From contig OX442315.1 of NCBI GenBank assembly GCA_949358305.1, positions 17,262,427 to 17,326,426 of the forward strand: DNA of 64,000 nt, read 5' to 3'. The stretch is from Strigamia acuminata (lineage: Eukaryota > Arthropoda > Chilopoda > Geophilomorpha > Linotaeniidae). The notes beneath the pieces are model-generated. The model was given only the letters and a program-made list of their open reading frames with translations, did not search any database and was not told the origin of the DNA. Shown here piece by piece: positions 39,434-52,452 of this stretch; position 1 is the stretch's first letter, and every line of letters begins with the position of its first letter. A program made the position numbers and the translations under genes.

Positions 39434-42400
39434 CTAAACTTTCTTTAAAACTGGTAAGTGCAGGCCCTCTGGAATGACGATGTCTTCTAATCTAATATTA
39501 GATGGGTTAAATGGAAACCTGACTGGATACGCAAATTTACTATCCATTAGTAAAGTGGACTGCAGTAGACCCTCTTCACGTTCTGCTAGTTTTGCTTGAA
39601 TTTTTCGTATAAAAGTGATAGGCACCCTATCTTCGTATTCATCAATGGGTGTATATAAATTGAGAATTTTCACAATCTAAACAAAACAAAAAAAGGCAAA
39701 TTTTAACAAAATTTAAAAAAATTAACTAAATTTACATCAATTAACAAGTTTACCTGTGCCATAGTTAGCTTTCCACACATATCACAAATACTTTGCACAT
39801 CTTCGTCGGTTTTCCTTGCCTGAAGTAACTGGGAAGCTTGAATAACAGGCTCTAATGGTTCAGTTACGCCAATGTCTTGCAACTTCTGATCGCGACACCA
39901 CTGCTCTAAATGGCTCAAATTGTACCTAAGTAAAAAAAATAAATTTCAATCAATAAAATCAATAGCAAAATAATCAATCAAATTTTACCGAATTTGCATT
40001 CCTTTTGTCCAGTGACACATTTCCTTTCTCAAGAGTAAATTGTTCAATGCACCAGCACAAATGAAATAAAAAATCTAAAAAGAAAAAAATTTAAAAATCA
40101 ATTATTCGAATCATTAAATGTACAATTTCAAAATATCACGCGTGCATACTTGTTTAAAGACTTGATTCAACAGTTCAGGATCAACTGCGTGCAAACTCAT
40201 AACGCGGTAGAAATTTGTCAACTCGGTCATGAGCACATCTAAAGCCTTCTTCGCATTAACGGGGCTTTCCACTTCTCTCGCTACACTAGAAGAACGACCT
40301 CTCATGCCTGAAGGTTTCCCAGATATCCCAGCAATTGCTTCGTGTTCTAACACAGCCGGAACTATAAAAAAAAAATAATAATAATAATAATAATAAACCA
40401 ATTTCATTCGTTTTAAGATCCATTCCGGCTTACCAATAAGTTCTTGCACTTTCTCCTCCATTATTTTAATGACACCTTGGTATATCCAAACCGCAATATC
40501 GCTTAAAACTTGTCTATATTCAGATAGATCAAAGTTTCGCAAACATTGTTCGTTTTGTTTCGGTGTATTTTCTGCCTGAAACGCCTAAATTCCCAAAAAA
40601 TTGTTAATATTCTCTTAATTCCACACCAATTACTGAAATAATTTACCTTATCGCCACTATATTGCTTCAAATTGTGCAATAATCTGCACGTATTTGCTAA
40701 CCACATGACAGTAACGTCCAATTCTTCATGTCGTTTCTATTTAAATTAAGTAAATTTTAGATAAAAATCACATCTCTCGATTTATTTTTTCAAACCACAT
40801 TACTTTTATAACTCGTTTAATTCCGTTTATACAATGTGTGAGCAACGTCCGCACTTTTTCATCATCGTTTATGTAATCAGTGTGCCTGATACACATGAAC
40901 AGCATGTAAGCTGGTAACCCTGGTAACAGTTTTATGGCAAAACGTGGTTTCAAATCTAAAACAGAAATGACAATTTTAAATTACTTTAATCAAAATAATA
41001 AATAAATAAATAAATAAATGAATATTATTAATACCATAGACCAAATTCTTTATAATTAATCCTTCATCTTCTTTGCGGTATTCAAACATGCCCATGTATT
41101 CAACTTCTTTATGCTTCACCACAGGCATTTCGTTCTCTTTATGCAACTCCATTGACAGTAAATGTTCACCACCTGTGAAAATAAATCAATATCATATTAC
41201 TTATCATTGCTATTTTCATAAATCTGACTAATAGATTTTTGATTGCCAATTTGAGTGGTCACAAATAAAATAATAGAACACATTAAATTAAATAATCAAG
41301 TGGTTATCTTTAAACTCTCACCGGTTGGGCTCATTACCGAAGAACGCTTTATAACTGTTGTAGTTTTTAGTGGGAAAAAGAAATTTATAATCACGGATTA
41401 TTTCAAATTCGATTTGCATTAACAATTAATCTTACTTTCCGACTCCTTTAATTTCTTCGCGTAGATTTTCAACTGTTTCTTCAATCGTTTGATTTGATCA
41501 AACTGCGAGTCGTTGCGCTCCCTCAAATCCTGAAATATTTAAATTATTTAATTATTTAATTATGCAAACACGAAATGAAATCCGTACAAGATTTTCTCCG
41601 GTCAGTCGAGTAATTTCGTGTTGCATACACGCTTCCGTCTGAGCTTGAGGAGTCTTTTGTAGATTTTGACTTATAAGTTTCTGCTGTCGTTCGTTGTCAT
41701 GTCGCAATTTGTTAAGTTCGTCTCGAAAATCTCTTTCCATCACGGAATATTTGTTTTTCTCACTTTGGAGTTCACACTCTAATTGCCTGCCAAAAAAAAA
41801 ATTAAATCAAACATTGACAAAACAATAAATTCTGAATGATTCGTCACTTTCGCATACTTGATTAATTTCTTTTGACTCTCAAACGCCATTAGCAATTCTC
41901 CGTCGTCGTTTATATTCACATCGCCCGTGTAAATATCGCGTGGAGTCGGTTTCTCGTCGCTTCTGTTCGCTAAAATACTTCGCAATTGGATACTCTCTTC
42001 ACGTCGACGACTTAATTCGTCTTGCAAAGCATCAAATTGAGCTGAAATAAATAAATATTAAAATAAAACATAATTTTTACAATATTTTGAAGATACTAAC
42101 CGATCAATTCCTCATTATCAGTGCCTTTAGCAGTAGCTGATCGTAAATTTTTCAAATCGCCTTTTTGCTTTGCATTTTCCATTTCCAATTCTTGAAGCTA
42201 AAGAAATGAGCAAAAACTCTCAATATTACCAATTTTTTACCGCAAAAACTGCTTCTAAACAAACCCGAATATGTTCCTGAGCGCGTTTAGCTTCATCTTT
42301 AGGTGAATCATCTTTCTCGATCGATTCTAGTTTTCTTTCCAATCTCAACTTTTCCGATTCCACTTCCTTTAATTTTTGCTGCAATTTCAGCACCAAGCTG

Positions 42401-45400
42401 ACATCTTCTAACTTCGTTACTTGACCCTGCAAATTTACATTTTTATTAACCTCACAGTTAATTAATCAAATCAATTTCATCTCCCAACCTTCTTATCGCT
42501 TTCGGGCGAATAATCCTTCGGTGAAATTTGTTCCCAGTCACCGCGGTCCAACTTCGATCTCCGGGCATCGTGCGAATGCACCGATCCATAACCAATATCC
42601 TATCAAAAAATACAAGTAATGTGTTGAAGAATGCATCAAAAGCGAATGCAATCATCAAAATACATCATCTGGAAGTTCGTCCCCTATTGTTTCCGTAGTG
42701 TCGGTGTGAATACTCAAAGTACTGACGTTCGAAGGATTTCGGCTGTGTGTAGGCTCACCCCGTACGCGGTTTAATTCGTTTTGTAAGTTATCAAATCGTT
42801 GCTCCAATCGCGCGTAATCTTTCAACAACTTTTGATGCGCACCTCGCTCAGAATTGAATTCATCGAGCAACATCTTGCTTTCATCGTCAACTTTTTTCCT
42901 AGCAGATTCTGAAATAAAATGATAAACAATAATTTCAATTATTATTATTTTGATTCTAAATGATTCTAAAGATAAATAAATAAATAAATTAATTAATAAA
43001 CCTTCCGATTCCTTTATAATTTTCTGCTGCAACTCTGTCGTGATCTTTAATTCCTGTAACAAACGATTGTTTTCTTCGTTGAACATTTTCTCCATCTAAA
43101 AGAACAAAAATCACATTTATGTAGCAACAAACGTTAAATTGAACTTTAAAACAACAAACTTCTCTGTGTTTAGATTCCAAACGATCCTTTTCGTTGATGA
43201 CATCCACTTTCTCTCCAATTTCCCTTTCCAACGTTTGACGTAGCACGGCTAGTTCTTCCTCTAGCTGTGCTATTTTGTTGGAAGCTTCTTTACTTACTCT
43301 CTCTTTACCTCTTAATTCATTAATTTCAATAGTCATAGCTTGCGTGTCTTGCACATTGGCTCTAAGACTATTAATTTCTTTAACCTGTAACAAAAATCGG
43401 ACATTAAATGTTAAATTTCGTTATAACTTAACTTGATCGAGTACCAATTCTCCATTTTTCTGTTGCATCGAAATAATTTTGTTCTCCAAGCCCTTATTTA
43501 GTTTCTTAATGTGTTCAACTGAACGAGCTTCGACTTTAAGCCGTTTAAATTCTTTTCGGGCCTTTTTCCTGCGAACGCAACTTTGTAAAAATACAATGTG
43601 CGCCACATTTTTCTTAAAGGCTCGTCTCGCCAGCCATCCTCTGATCCATTTTTGGATAATGACTGCCATGCGGTAACGTCGCATGTTCTCGTATTGAATT
43701 CGCGCCCATTTCCCACGAGCAAAGCGCTGTACCGCGAGCACCGATCGACAAATGGCAACATATTTCCTTCGCTGAACAAACCCGCGAACGAGTTTTTGAA
43801 TTCGGACTGCAGCTCTTGTTTCCCGAATAAACTTCGCGTGCCTATAACATAAATGAAATTAATATCTCAACTCAAATAAAAAATAAATTTAAAAAATAAA
43901 AAATTACTTTCTAGCGCGATATCCTCGGATCCGCGTTTGTATTCCCAAAACACAATTTTGTACAAGACGATATTTCTTTCGCTGCACCCATCCCTTAACT
44001 CGCTTCTGAATCATAATACAGCACGAACGTAATCGATCTGCGCGAAGTTTTTCTAGATAAGCCACTTGGCCAGCCCGAAAAAATATTTTTGTTTTTCCAA
44101 ACTTAAACTTATCATCGTCCTAAAAAAAAATAAAAAATAATTTAATTTAGACTAAAATATTCGAATAAATATGAAAAATAAATTCATCCAACTTTAATAA
44201 TATTTTGTAGAATATTCTCCGATGTTGTTCTCATGTCATTCCGTTTAATATCCTTAGATTTAATTAAAACACGATATCGACTGAAGAAATCCTGATACGG
44301 CCACCTAAAAAGACAAATTATGACGCAAAAATATAATGTTAGCGCTCAATTCTCGATTTACCTCGATGGAAATCCCGCGGCACTAATTCGTATAGTTTCC
44401 AGGACTCCGCAAGCACGTAACTGTTGAACGGCTCGTTTCGGCTCAAATTTAAAAGAAGATTTTTCATCGTTTGGTTTTATGCAACGCACGTAATGAGGTG
44501 TAGTAGAATTAAGAGTACTCATTAACAGCGTAAGTGACGCACGGAACTTTGAATTTAAATAAATCAAATATAAAATTCGTTAAATACAATTTTAAATGAA
44601 TATTTGTAATGCAAACCTGTGAACCGACGGTTTGTTTATGCTGTTTGGAACTGGCAGGACCTCCTTTGGCTGCCGCTGACACCTTTACTACAGTTTTCGG
44701 GGTAAGTAAAGCGGGTTTAGCGGAATCCATAAATAAGTCCGCCACAAGTTCGTACTAAAATTAAATTTTAAATTAACTGATTTTAGTCATATTGCATTTA
44801 AAATCGGCATTTATTTACGTGGCTCGCTTTTAGAATGTTTATTTGTTCTTCCATCACGGTATCCCTGTTCTTTCCAAGAAAACCGTCACATTCGTACTGA
44901 ACTTGATCAGCAAAATGACAAACTACAAACGCTGTATTGCTGAGACGCGGTTTCTTGAAGTGCTTTGATTTATTACATTTGTCGTACAGTTTTTGAACCC
45001 AAGTCGCATCATTTCCTTTCGGCATCTGAAATTAATAATAATAATAAATTAATTAGCAAGTTATAAACAGATTAAATATTATAAACTTACTTTACACTCT
45101 TCATCTAACAAATCTAAAACTCCCATTTTGCTCTCGATCAAGTCGATACAAGGTTGGTTGTCAAGAAAATCAATAAATTTCCATTCTATCTTTTCGCGTA
45201 CATATTCCTCTTGCTCAAGCTTGAAAACGTGCTGCAAAAAGATGGTAAGAGTAAATTAGAATCGATTCAAATCACTCATTAATATTAGATAAACCTGAGT
45301 AAATTGTTGCTGCAATTTTTCATTCGCATAATTAATACAAAATTGTTCAAAACTATTAATTTCAAACGTTTCAAATCTAAATATAAAAAAAAATAAAAAT

Positions 45401-47431
45401 ATATTATTTTTAACTTTTATTTTATTTTATGTATTTTACCCGTAAATGTCCAAAACGCCGATGAATTTGTGAACTTTGGCAGTGGCAGCGAGCGATTTAT
45501 TTATTTGCGTAACAATCCAACTAAAAAGATGAGCGTAAATGTGTTTAGCCAAAGCATCTCTGCCCAACAACGCCTGTGAAACAAGTTGCAATTAATCATC
45601 ATTTTTATTTTTATTTTCCATCTGTAGTTTAACCTCTTTTTTGGTCATTGGCTTCGTGATCACCTCCCTCAAGCTGGCAATTTTACGGAAACACAACCAA
45701 GTTCGTATTTGTGCCTCGTCGATGCCGAGCAATTCAGCCACAATCGGTATGTGCCTATCATTCGGCTAAAATAAAAATAATAAAATAAAAAAAAAATCAT
45801 TGTATATTTATACAGAAAAAAAATAAATTTACATAATTATTAGCAAACTAACTGGAATCATGCAACTTTCGGCGTCGTTATCAGCATTCCCGGAAACAAC
45901 CGTAACATTTCCTAAGTGCAATATCCCCGCTAAAATTTGGAATATCATCATTTGATCTTTGTTTGAAAACCCTAAAAAAACAAATTACAAAATTAAAATT
46001 TAATTAATTATACATTCGATTGTTTATTACCAAGAAGAGAAAACGCATTTCTAGTTTCTTTAAAATATTCCGCATCATCAACTCCGTTGATAATGCAACT
46101 CTGGCCTTGGTTGGTGTAATGAAACTTGTCTTGATGTACTAAAAAAAAATTTATTTTAAATAAAATATCAATCGAACAATTTCGCAAAAGTTTACACAGC
46201 TTTAAATCCTTAAACTCATCCAGCGAAGCCGATGCACATAATTGATAGAATATGTGATAATTTCGTTCTTCCGGTGCTTGAAACACCACTCGAGACTTTT
46301 CTAACAGGTAAGTTCGCATGTTGCCACCCATGATGTTAAATTGTTTATTGAAATCCAGCTCAATATACTTTCCAAATCGACTGCTGTTATCATTTCGTGT
46401 TGTCTTCGCATTTCCAATGGCCTAAATTTCACACAAATTAATGTTAATTTCAACAAAATTAAACCTCAAAACTCAAAACTGTACCTCCATAATGGGATTA
46501 CTGGCTAAAACTTTCTTCTCAATTTGTGTTTCAGTCGCAGAACCACCAACTGTGGCAAAATACCTCATGGCATACTTAGCTGAGACTGTTTTCCCAGCTC
46601 CCGATTCACCGCTAACAATTATTGATTGATTTTGCTCCTCTCTGGACCGAAAAAAACAGATTTCTCAATCGAAAAAATTAACATTTTCGAAATAAATTTC
46701 TAAACCTTTCAACTTTAGTAAAAGCCTCTTCAGCTACGGCAAAAATATGCGGGTCCAATTCTCCCATATTCTGCCTCCGATAGGCCATAATGGTGTCATT
46801 ATCGTATATCTGTAATTCCTCATACGGATTTATCGCCACGAGAACTATACCTGCAATAAAAAGTGCGAAATTTTCAAAACAAATTGAATAATAAAAACCA
46901 GGTGAGGCAATATTTACCACAATAAGTATAAATGGCGGAGTAGTTACAAAATCTGATTTGTAAATTGTACAAAACTAAAAAAACAAAAGAAAAAGTCATT
47001 TCCGTTAATAAAAATGCGGAATATAAACATAAACAAATGTAGATGAGTCACCTTCAGGTTCATTCAGATATGACAATGTTGTTAAATCATTTTCGCCGAT
47101 CAATATAGCGGGATTACGTAAAGGTGGTAAATCTTGAGGTGATTTAATGTCTAGTGTTAATTGCTAAATAATAAAAATAATTTTAAAAAAATCAATTTTT
47201 TAGACTATTTTATTTTATTTTACTTCTCCATCTTCCGATTCAACTGTCAGTTTCTTTCCCTTGAAATCAGTCGTAACCTCAGCTGCTTTCCAAACTTTCT
47301 CGGCATCCGGCAACCAACATCTGGCACCCTGAAAATTAATTTCAAACAAAATTTCAGTGGAAAATTTTAAAAACGATAAAAAAATCCGTTTTAAATATTT
47401 TTACCTTCGTGTACAATTCAGCGGTCGTCAT
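39434..47431 (-). CDS. MYO5: Class V unconventional myosin heavy chain
   Basis: Processive actin motor for vesicle and organelle transport. The ATG at 47431 starts [20 protein letters not shown], the class V SH3-like N-terminus. The motor domain shows the P-loop [20 protein letters not shown] (46.6 kb), switch [16 protein letters not shown] (46.4 kb), and [10 protein letters not shown] followed by [20 protein letters not shown] (44.4 kb). Six IQ motifs for calmodulin-type light chains follow (44.1-43.5 kb; for example [29 protein letters not shown]). Next is a long coiled coil (43.4-41.4 kb), then the dilute/DIL globular tail (41.1-39.4 kb) with [43 protein letters not shown] and a C-terminus ending [11 protein letters not shown]. 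Order and content match the family throughout. I saw no frame break. It is the Drosophila didum type by class. Confidence 0.95.
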
Positions 47432-48171
47432 ATTTTCCCAGAAAGGTCAACAACTATTTCAATTATAGTTCAAATGGTTCGGTATCGCATCTGTTACTAA
47501 AATTAATTACAAAAGGTTAATTAGAATTCTAGTTATTAATTTTTTTCTTGAAAGTAATCAAAATTTACCATATTCGGAAACATAAAACAATTGCAAGCCG
47601 ATTTTAACGCCCTGATTGGAGGTAAACAGGTGACCACTTCATTGTGTCTAAATATCCACGATCGCATTTACTAATATTTCTAAATTTACTATTTTCAGAT
47701 ATTCGAACGCGTAATAAATAGAAAATGACCGAAAAGTCATTGATCACATCACACGAAGCAAGCCGATGACGGCTGAAAACCGCTGAGTCTTCAATCGCTA
47801 TCAAGTTTTGTCATTTGCAACGACCGGTCGCTTTATTACGTCACACACTCTCAACTCTCAACTCACCTTATTACACATGCTGACGATTAAATTTACTTCC
47901 GGTATCTAGAAATAGTACACGTTTTTCACGACTTGCAGGTTTGTTATTTTCTTCAGAAAATAGAGATTAAAGCACTTTTTTTACATTTTATATTTCTCGT
48001 GACGATGTAATATCATTTAAAATAATGTTAAACATAAAATTATAACAGCAGGATTATAGTAAAAACTTTTTTAATAGATGATACAAGTAATATCGTAAGT
48101 TAAGCACGACAAAAATAATCAAAATGCTATGAAATAACGTTTTCTCTTCTCCTCCATTAATGAGAACACTT
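47432..48171. other. Region between CHTOP 3' end and myosin V start
   Basis: Both genes run leftward, so this 740 bp holds the CHTOP 3' UTR and the myosin V promoter and 5' UTR. A GC-richer patch at 47,600-47,930 is the likely myosin V promoter. I see no additional gene. Confidence 0.5.
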
Positions 48172-49348
48172 CTAACTGGCATCGGCCATATACGCGTCGA
48201 GTTCTGAATCTAATTGGCTCTTACTGTTAGCCATATATGTCTCCAATTCGACATCCAACTCCTGCTTGGTGGGAACTTTTTGTCCGCCACGTCCACCTCG
48301 GCCACGCCCTCTCCCTCTTCCTTGGAAACCCCCTCGCGTGCTTGTTTGTCCACCTCCCGTCCTGAAACAGCAAAAAACACAAATTAAACTTTAAATAAAA
48401 TTTAATATAATCATTTTACTCACCTAAATTGCACCATACCACTGGGACTACCTCCTCGGCCACGTCCATTTCCAATTCCTATTCGAATAAAACGTTTTAA
48501 AATTCAATAACTCAATGATTCAGTCCTAAATATATGACTTTACCCCTCCCTCTTCTCATTGCCCGTCTTCCGCTGCCACCCCCGACACCTCGTCTGAGTG
48601 CATTTCCTATGTTTTCTCTCCGTGGTCCAAATCCTCGTCGCATTACGCCGCCGTCATGGTTTCCCCTTCTCGTGAAAATTCCTCTGACGCGATTAATCCC
48701 TCGAGGTCTATTTCCGGCTCCTCGCAGAACACGAAATTGTTGAACATTCGTTGATCCCAGCCGTTGTTTTAAACTTTTCTAAGTAAACAAATTATTCCAT
48801 TATTATTTAAATAATGAATTTCGAAAATTGATTAATAAATTGTATACTTTTTTAAGTTTAAGTGCAGCGATGACGCTCGGCCTATTCTCCATTTGCATTG
48901 CCAGCCGGCGATTTCTTGCTGATGCCTGTTGAATTTGCTGGATTCTTTGCCTTATGTTCCCAGTCGAGCCAATGACCACATTTTTTCGATATTGCGAGAA
49001 TCTATAATAAAATGTATTTTAGTTTTGGTAAATTATTTTTATAATTTTTGTATTTTTATAAGGTGTCAGAGAATAAAATAAAATATATCTTTGCAGTAAA
49101 TTAACTGTTGCTTGTATTGTTATTTAAAAGAATTATTTTTGGAGATTTCAAGTGTTTTCATTCATTGTGACAGATTTTTCAGTCTTTGACTTTCACAAGG
49201 ACAAACCACTTGACTCTTTCGCTCGATGTCTGCTAACTTGGTTTTTATTTTAATTTTATTCAATAGTGAGTTATATTGTTCGTATTAAATCTCACCTGTC
49301 GTTTAAGCTTAATTTTGTCGTGCTTTTCAGCACTACTTTCGACGCCAT
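48172..49348 (-). CDS. CHTOP: CHTOP, RGG-rich mRNA-export adaptor / PRMT1 target
   Basis: Five exons: 49348-49296, 49001-48848, 48778-48544, 48478-48424, 48361-48172. The N-terminus [19 protein letters not shown] is the family hallmark. Then come [20 protein letters not shown] and [12 protein letters not shown], also diagnostic. The middle is rich in Arg and Gly ([18 protein letters not shown], then [12 protein letters not shown]), the substrate of arginine methylation. The C-terminal CHTOP (FoP duplication) helix pair is seen as [17 protein letters not shown] then [12 protein letters not shown] and a stop. In vertebrates CHTOP works with TREX in mRNA export and is methylated by PRMT1. It is head-to-head with MNS1 (586 bp between start codons). 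Confidence 0.92.
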
Positions 49349-49934
49349 CTAGATTTTCATAAACGGGAAAATAAAAGCGTTAAATACATGCGTTTAAAAC
49401 TTATGTGTATTATAGTTACGTTTATTGGTCGTTTGCTTTAATTATTGGATTAAGTTGTGAGATTCAGTCGCTTCAAACTCGTGTTTATAGGCAAAATGGT
49501 ACGAAACGGTAGCACTACTCGACCACTTCTAGCAAAACACAAAATGTGATTGACTGCGGTCCGATTATTTTTTACATTTGAGTAGTTTTTAATATGTTAT
49601 TGCATTTCTATTAAATATTAAAAATGTAAATTTTATATTTTAAAATTAATGGTATAATTTTCAAACAAAGAATTAAAACTTTAATAATATTTTTGGAGTT
49701 TTGACGTCACCATTTCTGCCGTCACTATGACAACTGGTTTAGTTTATGCAGCTTTGCTGAAAAAACTCCTCTTCAGCATCTGCTATAGTTTGTCTTAACG
49801 TCTCAATTTTTGTTGAATGTTTTAACGTAAAATAATTGAGATCCTAAAATTGATGTTTTTTTTCCACAAATAAAGCACCTTTTCTTTAATTTTAAAGCAT
49901 GTTATAAGCACTGCATTTCGTTGATCAAACGGCA
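49349..49934. promoter_or_regulatory. Divergent CHTOP / MNS1 promoter region
   Basis: This serves both genes. It contains an RFX-type X-box at 49721-49734 (separate entry). The part from 49,786 to the MNS1 start is duplicated at 55.7-56.1 kb. Confidence 0.55.
49721..49734 (+). promoter_or_regulatory. RFX X-box motif upstream of MNS1
   Basis: GTCACTATGACAAC fits the X-box consensus RYYNYY-N(1-3)-RRNRAC at every constrained position, with a 2-nt spacer. It lies about 200 bp upstream of the MNS1 start. MNS1 is a ciliary/flagellar protein, and RFX factors drive many such genes through this motif. Function here is inferred from match and position only. Confidence 0.6.
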
Positions 49935-51867
49935 ATGGATATGAAACACTTTCTGAAACAAGAGCGCCAAAGAAGGGAGTTTCTAAAATGGAAAGAAAAA
50001 CAAGACATGGCAGATTTAGACGCCGACATTAGAAACAAAAGCGAAAATTTTATTGTTCCCTCCAGACAAAGAACGAGAGAAAAGAATATCGAAGAAAAAG
50101 AAATAGAAATTCAGCAAATCATAATGAAGGTGAAATATATCGTACAAAATATTCAATTTCGGGTAATTTTTCTTCACAAAAAATCTTTTTATTTCCAGGA
50201 GAAGGAAATAGAAAATGCCAAAAAATCGTTGGAGCGAGAAAAACAGTTGTTAAATGAATTGAAATTAATGCAGGAATCGAAATATTGCGACGAAAAACGA
50301 CGTTTGCAGTTACGAATGAACAGGTTTAACAAATTGCATCGTAAATTACTCTGATAGTGAACCAAATATTGTATTATAAAGCGTTGAATTGCGAGAATTT
50401 GAAGACAAATTGAAGAACGCCTACTTTCGCAAAGACGTTGACAAACTTTTAATTGAAAAAGAGGAAATCAGCAAAATTGAAAAAGTATTTTCTTTAATTT
50501 TATTAATGTGGAAGCTGATTTTGGTCTCCCAGTACAGGAAAAACGTTTGAAAGAGGTTCAACTAGAGTACGAGCAGATCGTTCGAGACGAAAAGCTACTG
50601 TTGCAAAACGAAGAAGAAATGCATCGAGAAAAATTGAAGTACAGAGATTTCCTCTTAAAACAACAAGAAGAGACTCTGATTGCTAAACAACAGGAATACG
50701 AAGAGTTTCTACGTGATAAACTTCTCGTTGACGAAGCAATGAGAAAAATACAGGAGGAAGACAAAAAGTAAAATCGAGTGTAACAAATAAAAATTATTCA
50801 TTTATTTAATTTAAAAAAATCTTTCAGTCGTAATCAGGAAAAGTTGGAAAAAAGAGAACGGACTCTGAATGACATTACGGTGTATCACAATTTACGAGAT
50901 TCGTACAAACGGAAACAAGCGGAAGAATTAATGAAAGAAAACGAAAAGGCGGAGAAATTCGTTAAGGCAAAGGACAAACGGGAAGAATTGCATCTTCAAC
51001 TTTTAAACGAGAAGAGACAAAGTTTCGAAAAATTGCAAACTGATGTAATTCAATTTTTATGTTAATCTTCACATATTTTTATCTAAATTAATTAGTTTAT
51101 CACTAGATGTGCGAAAAACTCTGGACCGATAAATTGAAAAAACTGGAATTGGATCAAGCCAAAGAAGAATTAGCGATGGAAGAATACGAAAAATTCCTGT
51201 CGGAAAAAGACAAAGTGGAGTTGGCACGAAAAAAAACCATCCGCAAAAATCTGAAAGAAATGTTCTTAGACCAGCTGGCAATTAAAGCCGACATTCTTCG
51301 ACGACAGAAGGAAGAGGAGAAAGAAGTCCAGTATTTCGTAAGACAAATCCTTAAAACAAAACAAAAAAAATGTAAATCATGAATCGATTTCTGTTAAGAT
51401 GATTGAAAAATGCGAGCTACAAGAAAAGACCGAACTAGAGCTCGCGGCCGAACGTCGTCGTCGGCAAATGGAGTACCGAGCAGACATGGCCAAAGTCCTC
51501 GCGGACAAACAGGCGCAGTTCGTTTTGCAGAAGGAGGAAGAACAAAGACAACAGCAGAAACTTGAGGAAATGGAGAAAGAATACGAGCGGTTGATTAAAC
51601 TGGAAAAAATCCGTCTTTTGCAAGAACATGGCAAAGAGCTATTAAATTACTTACCGAAGGTATCCGAAAACGTCCGATTTAAATAACTTTCACAACATTT
51701 CTGTGTTTTTCAACCATATTTAATACAACGAATGTTAAACGCACATTCTCCACTTTTAGGGCACAATTCAAAGTAATTTTGAAATAGATTTTGCTCCTAA
51801 ATTACAAAACGATACTGCATCAGACGGCACAATTAAGGATGACGAAACGTGCACTCCTCGTATTTAA
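49935..51867 (+). CDS. MNS1: MNS1-like axonemal coiled-coil protein
   Basis: Eight exons: 49935-50129, 50199-50323, 50382-50484, 50538-50767, 50828-51044, 51107-51337, 51399-51659, 51760-51867. The protein, about 490 aa, is almost entirely charged alpha-helix (Glu/Lys/Gln/Arg) with no membrane segment. The identification rests on family-like blocks: VDEAMRKIQEEDK (MNS1: IDEIV-KIYEED type) and the end LLQEHGKELLNYLPKG, matching the LL-x-H-x-x-x-L-x-x-Y-L-P-K-G close of MNS1. MNS1 is a microtubule inner protein of axonemes, needed for sperm flagella and motile cilia. CFAP53 is the nearest alternative and fits less well at the C-terminus. It is tail-to-tail with the VPS72 fragment, 39 bp apart. 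Its first exon is copied twice downstream. Confidence 0.78.
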
Positions 51868-51906
51868 ATTGTGTAACGTTAATATCTCGGTGTAAATAAA
51901 ACATTT

Positions 51907-52452
51907 TCAAGTGGTTTGTTTAGTTTGCAGTTGTTGCGCCTTCCATTTTTTCCTCCAATCGATCCACACGGCTACATCGGGTTGTTTACGGTCCCCTTTC
52001 TGTTCCAATTGCTGGTAATAAGCTTCGCGGAGCACTTTAAACGCTTGTAAATTAGCGTACGCCATTTGAGTTACGGGGTCGAAGTAACGAGCAGGCATGC
52101 GCGTGATGGAGCACATGTTTCGTTGAGGAACCTTTGGTTTCACTTTGTGAAAATACTCTTTGAATGTTTGGTCGTCTGAAAACGTGATGAAATTTCGGCA
52201 ACATCGTTCGTTGGTGACTGAATCCGGAACGTTTTCAGTCTTTTCGTCGCTACTGTGTGATAAAATTGATTTTTAAAGTGGATTTTTATCTTGCGAATCG
52301 GAAATTTACCTGTCACCATCGACGATGAGCATTTCCGGGGGTAATTCTTCGATTAATGGCATCGAAACAGAATGGAATTTAATAAGTGGTCCTTTGAAAG
52401 TCTGTTTAATCGTTCGTACTTTCTTTTTTTCAAGCTCCAATCGTTAATACGA
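51907..52452 (-). pseudogene. VPS72: VPS72 (YL1) C-terminal fragment, 5' truncated, with nonsense codon
   Basis: VPS72 is a subunit of the SRCAP/TIP60 complexes that handle histone H2A.Z. Two exons are readable: about 52452-52310 (LELEKKKVRTIKQTFKGPLI, KFHSVSMPLIEELPPE) and 52252-51907 (CRNFITFSDDQTFKEYF, then the YL1 C domain MCSITRMPARYFDPVTQMAY and AFKVLREAYYQQLEQKG). Both are well conserved in order. In the first exon the codon that should precede R-L-E-L-E-K-K-K (a conserved Glu) is TAA at 52444-52446. No upstream exon for the N-terminal YL1 half, including the histone-binding part, appears in the next 2 kb. Either this is a dead, truncated copy, or an unusual gene whose 5' part lies elsewhere with a sequencing error at the stop. 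Confidence 0.72.
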
